Origin: Pogonophryne albipinna
Lineage: Eukaryota > Chordata > Actinopteri > Perciformes > Artedidraconidae
Reading direction: 5' to 3'
NCBI GenBank assembly: GCA_028583405.1
Contig: CM053262.1
Location: 22,007,283 to 22,071,282, forward strand
DNA: 64,000 bases
Both the position numbers and the translations under genes were made by a program. Within the stretch, counting starts at the first letter, position 1, and each line of letters begins with the position of its first letter. Below are positions 22,339-34,300 of the stretch, piece after piece. The notes under the pieces are model-generated. The model worked only from the letters and a program-made list of their open reading frames with translations. It was not told where the DNA came from and searched no databases.

Positions 22339-25300
22339 GTAAGAGTTTCTACTGTAACCTGATCTGAAGAGGATTCTGTTTTTGTTGGTATCTGATCATC
22401 TAACCTGTTTAATGAAACCCAGTAGAGTACATTAACAAAGTGTAATTGAACTCTTGCTTCTTGTCTTCATCAGTAAATAATCTACTAGTGAAATCCTCCT
22501 CACTCTACATGTTGGACTTTGTGTTAAATTAAGCAAATCAAATACAAATATGTAAAACGTTTCACACTTGAATGAATTTTAACAACAGAAACCCACAATC
22601 ACGACTCAAGAACTCTACAATCTTTAATCAGGTGAACAGTCATAGATCAAAAGCTGCTCTTTAGATGAACTGATGATGTTTAAAACATGTTGTTTCCACA
22701 GACAGAGAGCAGGGTCTCCAGTCCCCAGCTGTCAGTCTCTGAAGAGTGACTGGTCTATGTGGAGACCTCCAAACTTCAGTAATGAACCTGGACCCTCAGA
22801 CACAAAGTAAGAGTTTCTTCTGTAAACTGACCTGGGGCCTCATTTATAAAGGGATATACGCTCAAAAGATGGCGTACGCCAGTTTCTACGCAATGTTTGC
22901 GATTTTATAAAATACTAACTTGACGGGAAAACGTGCGGTCCTCCACGCAAACTCTAACCCATGCGTACGCACTAAGCACGAAAACGGGAGAGACGAGAAA
23001 CTGCGACACCAGAAGAAAGAATGGAGAGAAATATGTGGAAATAATACCATAAACAAAATGTTACCTCTCATTTATCATGTTAGGCCGCAAGGTGAACCTC
23101 GAAAAGTCCTTTAGAAAAGAAATCCCGCACCACAGAAGTGGAACTACATAATCTTTAGTTCATAAAAAAGAACGAGTCATGCTTATCCACCAAAAAAAGT
23201 TTGTCGCTAAAATTCCTGTCAATTCTTCTAGGCACGTAATTATTGGCTGAACTAGTCCCTTCAAAGCGTAATAATATCTTGGTCAAAAGTAGTGCCACGG
23301 TTCGTCACGTGATCGTGCTACACCAATTGGGTAGCTGCATATTGTCAACAGAAGTGAAAGATGGCCGCCTACATGGTTACGCTAAACCAGACCAAATGGA
23401 TTCTAAACAGTGCTGTATGCTTGTTTTATGTCATGTTTTGTCATATGTCTTAATTAGGGCTGTCAAGTTAACGCGTTAATAACGCGTTAACGCAAAACAA
23501 AATTAACGCGATTAACGCAAGTTTCAGAGCGCATCGAGTTTAAAATACCATCTACAAGCTGATGCTGACAGCCCCGCTCCTGCTGCCTGCTTGCGGCAGA
23601 CCTCACTTCCACGCTCACCGGCAGGCACCGACTGGCTATTGGGAGGACCGGGAGGGTGTGTGTATGTGTGGCACGAGCGAGCGAGAGAGAGACCTTACGT
23701 GCATTGTTGTTGTTGTTGTTGTTGTTAGCATCTGGTGCTAGCTAGCTGCGCTAACGGATATAAGGAGTTGTTTAAATGAAAACAGAGGAGCGACATTTCG
23801 CCACAACTGTGCCGAGCACTTGACTTTATGCAGGAAGCCAGACAGTGGGACATTGTACGAAAAGTCAGCACACTCAGCACGGATAGTGCGCAACATGATT
23901 GCAGCGTCCAGGCAGCTCCGGTTCGAGCATATGCCTTGAGTTGCACACACACACAAACACAGACACACACACACACACACACACCCCATTTGTATTGTAT
24001 TATTGTATGAGAGGTTCCAGGTTGAATTGAGGCGAATATTTGTAATATTCAGAGGTTGTTGTGTTTAATATTCATGAGAATATTTGTCATTGTTCAAATG
24101 ATAATAAACATTAGCATAAAGCATATTTGTCCACTCATATGTTGATAAGAGTATTAAAAACTTGAAAAATATTCCTCTAAGGTACATTTAGAACAGATCA
24201 AAAATGTGCGATTAATTTGCGATTAATCGCGATTAACTATTTTAATCGACTGACAGCCCTAGTCTTAATACATCACTAAGTCCGAGGTATTTGCGTTGTA
24301 TACGCGGTATTTGTGAGAGGTTTTACTATCTGGGAACAGAGTTGACCATCGAATCAACATTGGCTAGCAGCGTTTATCAGCCAACTCCAGCTACAACAAC
24401 ATTCCTGGACTACCATGTTCGCATCGCTAGGTTCATTGGCTGAGCTCGTGGATTATTCCATTAGACTGAGGACTTTTTGTCTGTCTGTTGTTATTGTTAC
24501 CTGTACACGTTAAATGCACTCTTAAAATAAACATGACTTGATTTCATACATAGCTGCGTCCAAGAAGAAGGTTAACTTGTTACGTTAAGTAATTTAGATC
24601 AATAAAATGCAGTACTTATACCAATGTCCATTGATTCATTTATTTACTCATTCATCCCTCCACAAATGAAAACAACACTGATGAACCATAAAAACGAGAT
24701 GTATTACAAATATAAAGGTATGACATAGAAAACAGTACAAAACAGAATAAGGACACTCCTATTCCTCACTGTCAGTGTCAGGGCAGTCATCGTTCTCTTC
24801 CTCTGTTTCTTTTTTATTTGCACAATTTGAGCAACGACCATAAGTCTGTGCAACAGAGTCCTGCAGAGAAGCATGAACATCTGCCTTTCTCACAGGCAGA
24901 CTCTTTGCAGCTGCAGTGTATCACATTCAACACACTGCCAGGGGCAGGATTTCTTGTCATCCAGGTGACGTGTAAGTTCCCATCCTCTATTTCCCAACCA
25001 TATCCAGCAGGTGATGGAGCATTTATTTCTCCTTTTGAGACAGGACCTCATTATTGCTGCCTGGTAATTTGCCCTTTTGCAGTGCTGATGGAGGGCATCA
25101 GGAGTAGGGGGAATGCTTCATTCTGGCAAGGCCGATGATGCCATACAGAAAGCCTTGTACCTAGCATCATTTACATTTTCGGCTGCTGGCTGATCATATA
25201 GGTGACATACATACCAGCAAAGAAGTGCAAATGTTGATTGCTCCAAGTGTAAAGGTTAGTACCTAAACTTCTAAAAGCCTTAAGGTAGTCATCTTTCTCA

Positions 25301-28300
25301 CATGCAACAGCAAATGACTTTCTTTTACCTTCTCACAAATACCGCGTATATAACGCAAATACCTCGGACTTAGTGATGTATTAAGACATATGACAAAACA
25401 TGACATAAAACAAGCATACAGCACTGTTTAGAATCCATTTGGTCTGGTTTAGCGTAACCGTGTAGGCGGCCATCTTTCACTTCTGTTGACAATATGCAGC
25501 TACCCAATTGGTGTACGCACGATCACGTGACGAACCGTGGCACTACTTTTGATAAAGATATTATTACGCTTTGAAGGGACTAGTTCAGCCAATAATTACG
25601 TGCCTAGAAGAATTGACAGGAATTTTAGCGACAAACTTTTTTTTGTGGTGGATAAGCATGACTCGTTCTTTTTATGAACTAAAGATTGTGTAGTTTCACT
25701 TCTGTGGAGCGGGATGAAAACGATAACAGGGTTCACCTTGTGGCCTATGTGTGAAGAATTCATTTTCAAACATGGATTAAAAGCTGAATCTTAAAATGAT
25801 TGAACAACGCCTGTTTGAGAACTCCTCAGAAAACAACAAACACATCACCTGGAGAAATAAATAAATACGGATATGTTATTTAAAAACCACCTGGAATATG
25901 TTTGTGTTAATGTTATGAATGTTTCCTCATGAATGATGCGGTGAGCAGGAGGACAGGATTACGTCTGAACTGACGCCGTGTTGCATTTCTATAGGTTGTA
26001 GATACGAGCATGGTTTTATATTACTATCACGTTTAATCGTGATTTATCGCGACCTCCCCAAAATAACCAGAATCTGACACGGTGTGGAGACGTCTTTTTT
26101 AGCTTTCTGTCGTCATTTCCTGCGATCTTCTCCATGCAGTCAGAATGAATGAATGTGGGCGGTTTCTTTGACTATTTATAGGCAAATATGGGCGTTACGT
26201 GAAGCCCGCAAAAGCTGCACCGCATTTCGAGAGTGGCTTGTGATTTATAAAGGGAACCCGGCGTAGGAGTGCCGTACGAAAGTCCTGTGCCGGTACGCAG
26301 TGTTTTATATCCCTTTATACATGAGGCCCCTGGTCTAGGGGGTACAACTCTACACACCCATATGAAAAAGATCCGTTTACATGTGAATAATCAAATAAGT
26401 ATGTGAACATAACAATAACATACCATAGCCAATAACAAATACATGTAACTTATTTTAGTTTAGTTCTTCATTTATATCTTATTTTTACCAGTTAACATTT
26501 ATTTATGCATATTTTTTAATCTCTCCAGTTTTAAACGATATGTCTGGTTTACTGTCCTATAGTATACATCGGAATGATTTCAAACCTGTTTTTATTTATC
26601 CTAATAATTATAAGGAGTGCCTTGGAAATATTTGTTTACATAAATTGTGATAAACCGTTTGAGAGCCACTGAGATAACTTAGACTAAAGTGAACTATCTA
26701 AACACTGAGAGTCCTTTACCTCACTGAGCTCTCAGTCTGACAGGAGAGCTCTCCCTCCACATTATTGTAGAAACAGCTCCTATCCGTTAGCGCAGCAGAA
26801 GCTAACAACAATCCCCGCCAGTACCCGGTGCGCGCCTCTCTCTCTCTCTCTCTCGCACTTTGGCTGTGAGCTGCGGCCGCCTGATAAGCCAACATCCCCC
26901 ACTTTCATCACTTACAGCGCCCATCGTACGGGCAAATGGAAATGTACCGGGGGGAAAAGGGTCTTATCTTTACTTAATTATGAATGAAATTCGGTTTTTT
27001 TTGTATTATATTTCCATTTAAATCTTGTGGACGTGCAGATTCCCTGTCCTCCACCAGGGGGTGCTGCAGCACCCTCAGCACCCCTACTTCCCACGGCCAT
27101 GGTATCTGATCATCTAACCTTGTATAATGAAACCCAGTAGAGTACATTAACAAAGAGTAATTGAACTCTTGCTTCTTGTCATCATCAGTAATAGTAAATA
27201 ATCTACTAGTGAAATCATCCTCTCTCTACATGTTGGACTTGAATGAATTTTAACAACAGAAACCCACAATCACAACTCAACAACTCTACAATCTTTAATC
27301 AGGTGAACAGTCATAGATCAAAAGCTGCTCTTTAGATGAACTGATGATGTTTAAAACATGTTGTTTCCACAGACAGAGAGCAGGGTCTCCAGTCCCCAGC
27401 TGTCAGTCTCTGAAGAGTGACCGGTCTATGGGTCATCGTCCAAACTTCAGTAATGAACCTGGACCCTCAGACACAAAGTAAGAGTTTCTTCTGTAACCTG
27501 ACCTGAAGAGGATTCAGTTTTGATGTAATCTAATATATGAAACTGTTCTTTAATGAAATCATGTGAGCAGTTTGTGAAGGGAAAACGCAGCAGAGTACAG
27601 CAAGCTAACATTATCTGAGGATATTTCAATATGCAATTATATTATCATTGTATCTGTGTATAAAATGTTTTTAAAGAGCAACATATTTGATAAATTCAGA
27701 TTTAAAAAAATAAAGATATCATCCAAAACATGATTAACTACTTGGGCATGTCTATGATATGTCTCTTTAAGATGTTATTAATAATAGTGATAACCTGGTG
27801 AGCTGGTTGTGTTTAGCATTAGCAGATACAACAGAGTTATGTGATATCACATGTAGAGTCAATGCAAAGACCCAGACCCGTGCCTGGCAACAGGAAGGAA
27901 GTGAAGATGTTAAATTCATATCACCTGCGTATTCGTGCAGCGTCAAACATTTCAACTTGAGTGTAAAGTTTGTGACGCTCTGTTACAGAAACCTGTCAGA
28001 GTTGAGATTGTGCTCCTGTGGTCTCTGACGGTCTGAGGGGGATCAGAGAGGAGAGCAGAGCTCTACAGCAGCTCATATTCAATCAGGGTTATTCATGTTC
28101 CTGTTTAAACCAGAGACTGTCTGTGGCGCTAACAATAAGACACTGCTGTACTTATGACTTCATGAAGTCACTCTTGAGTGAGGATGGAGCAGCTAACGTT
28201 AGCCTAGCTTTAATCAAACTGATCTCGTTGTGTTGGAGACAGACCTGACAAAGCATTAACTCAGGCTTTTTACACATCAGTATCACTCTGTTGTTATTTA

Positions 28301-31300
28301 GGCATCCTTTCCAGATGTTTATTGCTATTAATTCACAGCAGATTCTATGTTGGGTTTATGAAGCACCAGGTTCATACAGCTGAGTGTAGATGCAGGGAAC
28401 ATGTGCTCCTCTGGGTCATGAATCCAGACAGGATGCTCTGGTGTTATGATAATGTGAATTGTAAGCTATCTACCTGATCACAAGGGTATTGACCTTTTTT
28501 TAAGTATCAAACTAGAATTTGCCCCCTTGTTGTACCTTTGGTGAGAATCAGCTCCACTAATGTAAAGTGCTTTAAAGGGGAAAGGAAACACCATTACAGC
28601 TTTAATATTCCGGTAGTTTATTCATTTTACAATGGATATTGATCGTAATATTTATTGTATATGATATTACTCGCCAAAAGAAAATTAATTATCCGCCGGC
28701 CGGGTGGGGAATTCCGGGACCAGGCCGCTTCCATTAGGAGAGTCCCAAATGGTGACGTCACTGTGTGGGTCCTCGCTCCGGGTATCCATACCGGAAGTCA
28801 ACACAACGTAGCAGATATGGCAGCGATGGAGGAATTTTGTAATGAGATCGGCGTTTTGAACGATGAATTTGACTATTCGTCGGGTTGTTTAAGCAGGTTA
28901 TTGACATGAAGTTTAAAAGAGAGACAATCATCAAGCCAGATACCTAGGTATTTATAACAGGCAACAACTTCAAGTTTTGTTCCTTGCGTAGTTACAATGT
29001 CTAAAACAGGCTCTGGTGTCTTTTTTGCTTTTGAAAAGAGCATTACCTTGGTTTTATCAACATGTACCAGTGGTCAGTTGACATATATTTTGTATTATTT
29101 TCCAACACCTCATACATCTTGGCAATACCATCCATTGAACACCTAGTCCAGCAATACTAGCCTTTTTAGGGCTGTTTTCCACAGATGAGCGTGTGTATGC
29201 CAGTTTAATTAGTTGAGCTAGAGAACACCCCCAATTCTCCATTGTACGTCATAATAATAGCTACCATTTAGTTTGGACGCGATTGCGTTAATTAATAAGG
29301 TCACACTGTGTCAGTAAATACATGTGTGAGCTAGTAATCTGGTAGTGCTGCAATATTTACCTCTCTCTCGGCAGCTGAAGCAACTCGTTTGGTGGCTCGA
29401 ACTTCACGTTTGTTGACACTGTCATTGTCTTGCGCGGCCGACGTGCTGGGACGGTCGGTGTTCCCGACTGCATACGTTGAGAAATCGAATATTGTGGGAA
29501 CAGATCCTGGCTTCAAATCCGATGTTTTGTATTGAACCAGGCATCCAGACTCATCAAACCTCATTTTGTGGACATAATCGTCATTTTTAAAGTGTTCGCT
29601 GCACACACGTGCGTACTGATTCAGCGGCGGATCGGACCGTTTCATGGAAATAACCCATGCTTTGAGCAGCTTCTCATCCTTTAGTGGCAGCCTATGGAAA
29701 TGTACTTCTTCCTTCTTCGTATAAAATCCATTTGTGCAGCCTGGGGCAATACAATACGCTCCTGACGACGACCGTTTTCTTTTGTTGTAAACTACTGGTG
29801 CATTGCACGCCATGTTGTTTGTTATTGAGCTTTGACCCAGGAAGCCGTACCCACACAGTGACGTCACTGGGAAAGTCCCGGAGCTTGGAAGCGCCCATGG
29901 TCATTAGGCACGTATTTCAAAAAATAAATGTGCGTATCTCGATCGTTTACATTGGAAATAGACTAGATAAATACATTTCCTAATGGAATATTGTCGCATG
30001 GAAAGCAGTTTGAAAAGTGTTTCCATTTCCCTTTAAAGCAGTGATTCTCAACTGGTGGGTCGCGACCCAAAAGTGTGAGTGAAGAAAAAAAAAAGAAGAA
30101 AAAAAATTGGAATTCTTTTTTCTTTTTTTTGGAGGGGGGGAAAAGTCAAACTTTTATTTTGAAGGCCCGATTTTCTAACGCTGTGCATGCAGTCGGCGTT
30201 GGACTGGAAGTACCGGAGACCATAAACGGTTTTGAAAGCTTCTGTCACGTAGTGATCATCTTCTCAATAAAATATCTTTGCTGATGTTTTTTCGAGTCTT
30301 CTGACCAATCAGAATCAAGATTGTTTCCGGAAGTCCCCACGGAGAATAACTTTGCGGTAGAACTCTTCTTTATACATCCATGGCTACAACTTCAGATAGA
30401 AATTAACACATAATGAAATATGACCCCCGGTCTGATGACTGACAGGTCACAGAACAATGGGGGCTATCTCCCCTTACCCACAAAGTCATTCACACTGACT
30501 CTCTCCTCTTTACTCTTCTCTCTGTGAGGAGCAGCAAGCTGTCAGAACGAAGTGAAACACAAACAATGGCATCAAATATTATTAATATGTCGGGTAGCAA
30601 TAGATTTATTTATTTTCTTCTCAGAGTACCAGAATGCGTAGTTTATGTTAGTATTTCTAAAAATCTCCTGCTGGGGTTGGGTTTCCAGCATGTGTGCCTT
30701 TTTATACAGTTCAGCTTTGATTCCATCATCTCATTAAACCTTTTTTAAAAGCATCCTTTAGTTCTGTGAAGGGATATAAGGGATATATGCCCTGTACTTC
30801 ACTTGAATCAATATTGTATGCTGAGAAGCGTATATATTACAGCACGTTTTTTTGTTGAATAGATTTGAGTGCTTCAAAATGTTGGGTCGCGATGTATTGA
30901 CCAAGTAAAAAGTGGGTCCCGAGGCCTGACCAGTTGAGAACCACAGCTTTAAAGGATGTGTTCCTCTACAGAGGGAAGAGGAAGAGTGGTGTTCCTGTGG
31001 AGCAGCTGTCCAGCTGTGCTCTGTGTCAGGACGTCCTGAAGGATCCAGTCTCTACCAGCTGTGGACACTGGTTCTGCAGACAGTGCATCACCTCATACTG
31101 GGAGCAGAGACCTCCATCAGGAGACCCCTCCTGTCCCCAGTGTGGAGAAAGATCCAGAACCAGAGCTGGCCTGCAGACAGCCAGTCAGACCAGCTCTGTA
31201 CGAGGTAAGAGGCCGAACTCATGCAGCGTCTTATTCCTCTTCCTGGTTCCTTTGTTTCTTTATTAGGTATTCTGTTGAAGAGCAAAGACATTAACATGTT

Positions 31301-34300
31301 TATAAAACATTTAAACTTTTTATTAAATGAGTTTTATTGTTAGATTCTCAAAAGCATCTCCTGATTCTCTCCTGTTTGCTTCTCTTCCAGCAGAACGTGG
31401 TCTGCAGGAGGTTCTAGATGAACATAGGCTCAGTCTGAGGAGGAGATGTGAACGTGTGACTGAAGGAACTGATCAAAGTGAAACCCTTCTCAACAGCATC
31501 TTCACTGAGCTCTACATCACACAAGGCCAGAGTGAAGAGGTGAATACCCAACATGAGGTGAGGCAGCTGGAGACAGCTTCCAAGAAGGAGACCCTCCATG
31601 ACACTCCAATCAAGTGCCAGGACATCTTTAAAGCCTTACCTGACCAACAGACTCCCATCAGAGCGGTCCTGACCAACGGAGTCGCTGGAGTTGGAAAAAC
31701 CTTCTCAGTGCAGAAGTTCACTCTGGACTGGGCCGAGGGTTTGGGAAACCAAGATGTCAGTCTGGTGATCCCGCTCTCCTTCAGGGAGCTGAACCTGATC
31801 AAAGGTGAGCACTACAGTCTTCTCCGGCTGCTCCATGTTTTCCATCCAACCTTACAGAAGGTCACAGCAGAGCAGCTGGCTGTCTGCAAAGTGCTGTTCA
31901 TCTTTGACGGCCTGGATGAAAGCAGACTTTCTCTGGACTTCAGAAACAAGAAGGTTGTGTCTGATGTCTCTCAGAAGTCCTCAGTCAACGTGCTGCTGAC
32001 AAACCTCATCAGGGGGAAGCTGCTTCCCTCGGCTCTCGTCTGGATAACTTCCAGACCTGCAGCGGCCAATCAGATCCCTCCTGAGTGTGTGGACAGGGTG
32101 ACAGAAGTACGAGGCTTCACTGACGCCCAGAAGGAGGAGTACTTCAGGAGGAGATCGAGTGATGAAGACCTGTCCAGCAGAATCATCTCTCACATCAAGA
32201 GCTCCAGGAGCCTCCACATCATGTGTCTGATCCCAGTCTTCTGCTGGATCACTGCTGCAGTTCTGGACCACATGTTGACTACAGACCAGAGAGGAGAGCT
32301 GCCCAAGACCCTCACTGACATGTACTCACACTTCCTGCTGGTCCAGACCAAGAGGAAGAAGCAGAAGTATGAAGAGGGACATGAGACGAGTCCACAGCAG
32401 CTGACGGAGGCTGACAGGGAGCTTCTTCTGAAGCTGGGGAGGCTGGCGTTTGAACATCTGGAGAAAGGACACATCATGTTCTACCAAGAAGACCTGCAGC
32501 GCTGTGGTCTTGGTGTCACCGAGGCCTTGGTGCACTCAGGAGTTTGTACAGAGATCTTCAAAAGAGAGAGAGTGATCTTCCAGAAAACAGTCTACTGCTT
32601 TGTTCATCTGAGCATTCAGGAGTTCCTGGCTGCAGTCTACTTGTTCCACTGTTACACCAACAGAGACACAGCGGTGCTGAAGGACTTCCTGAAGAGAGAC
32701 TGGCCCTATGAGAACAGTAAAATCAGAGATCAGGAGTACCCATCCCTGGATGTCTTTCTAAAAGGAGCCATGGAGAAATCCCTCAGAAGTAGAAATGGCC
32801 ACCTGGACCTGTTTGTCCGCTTCCTCCACGGCCTCTCTCTGGAGTCCAACCAGAGACTGTTAGGAGGCCTGCTGGGTCGCACAGACAACCGTCCAGAAAC
32901 CATCCAGAGAGCCATCAGCAACCTGAAGGAGGTGAGAACAACAATCTCTCCTGAAAGGAGCATCAACATCTTCCACTGCCTGACAGAGATGAAGGACCTC
33001 TCAGTACATCAGGAGATCACAGAGTTCCTGAAGTCAGGGAACAGATCAGAGGAACTCTCTGTGATCCACTGCTCTGCTCTGGCCTACATGCTGCAGATGT
33101 CAGAGGAGGTTTTGGATGAGTTGGACCTGAGTCAGTACAACACATCAGAGGAGGGGAAACAGAGACTGATTCCAGCTGTGAGGAACTGCAGGAAGGCCAC
33201 GTGAGTCCAGATGTGATTCACTTTATAAACTAAAGTGGATCAGGAGTTTAATTATTCAAATAAACACGATAACATTTCTGCTGTTTAAATACTGAGAGGC
33301 GACATGTTGGAAGGCTGACAGGCAGGTAGGCCATCCAGTTACTTTAGCCGGCTCAGATGATTGGTCGTGCTTTTTACAGAACCACGGCTTCCACTGATGA
33401 TGTTTTTTATGGATTTGTTGTCAAAGCACTTCAGATATTCATTGCTATCAGGATGTTGAGAGCATTCCATGGAATATAACAACAAGTGTTTCTCGAGCCG
33501 GTTTCTCAAACTTACCTACCCCACCTTTAAGGACACACGTTTTTATCACAATGTGTTAGAGTTTAAAATCAGATCTATATAATGTCCCACCAATAACAGA
33601 GTTATGTCTTAATGCTCATACAGTGAGAACATCTGATGGTTCAGTTTGAAATATTGAAACTTTATTGGTTTGTTAATTGTGTTTGTGTGCGCAGTTCATT
33701 TCCAGATGCTCAGAGAAGACAAAACATCCATCATTCACATTTAAATATTAATTAACATTTAAATATGAACATCTCTAATATTGTCAAGTGATTTATTTAA
33801 TTTCTGTTTCTTTGGTAACAGTCAGTGAGAGCAGGAGCACCGACATGTGATCAGACCACACTGACAACGCATTACACTCTATTATTATATATTATTATTT
33901 ATAAAACGGACTAACAGCAAATCTCAATCAGAACATTTCAAATATTTCTTCATCAAATGCTTGAGGTTAATATGTTTCCTCTTTTTTTAACACATGTTGT
34001 AATATATGTGTTATTATAGACTTTCTGGCTGGAGACTCTCAGAGACTGAATGTGAAGTCGTGGCCTCAGCTCTGAAGTCTGACTCCTCCCATCTGAGAGA
34101 TCTGGACCTGAGTCAGAACCCTCTGAAGGATCCAGGAGTGAAGCTGCTGAGTTCTGGACTAAAGAGTCCAAACTGCAGACTGGAGGCTCTCAGGTCAGTT
34201 CACTGACTGAACTTCATCTGCTTGTATTTATGATTTTCTGAATTTGAACAAATACATTTAAACTATTTGTTCCTCTTTGCTAATGACTGCATATTGATCA

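Larger units (their letters stand above)
23082..25748. mobile_element. Foldback element with long inverted arms
   Basis: Arms of over 400 bp: 23082-23454 plus 24262-24318 pair with 25331-25748 in reverse complement (for example CGTTCTTTTTATGAACTAAAG against CTTTAGTTCATAAAAAAGAACG). The left arm is interrupted by the hAT insertion at 23455-24261. The loop carries a broken minus-strand coding region. Exact termini and target duplication are uncertain. Confidence 0.7.
22835..26329. mobile_element. Harbinger-like element (GGGCCTCAT ends) with nested insertions
   Basis: Ends GGGCCTCATTTATAAAGGGA and TCCCTTTATACATGAGGCCC are inverted, flanked by the 3-bp duplication CTG (22832-22834, 26330-26332). 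A 3-bp target duplication and this terminal motif suggest PIF/Harbinger; no transposase of that family is seen. Inside it lie a foldback element and a hAT element. Confidence 0.65.
28567..30038. mobile_element. THAP-encoding DNA transposon remnant (TTTAAAGGG ends)
   Basis: Ends CTTTAAAGGGGAAAGGAAACAC and GTGTTTCCATTTCCCTTTAAAG are inverted. The element encloses a minus-strand THAP ORF, a short plus-strand ORF (about 28817, [19 protein letters not shown]), and a LINE fragment. THAP domains occur in P-element and Kolobok transposases, but no catalytic domain is visible. Confidence 0.55.
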
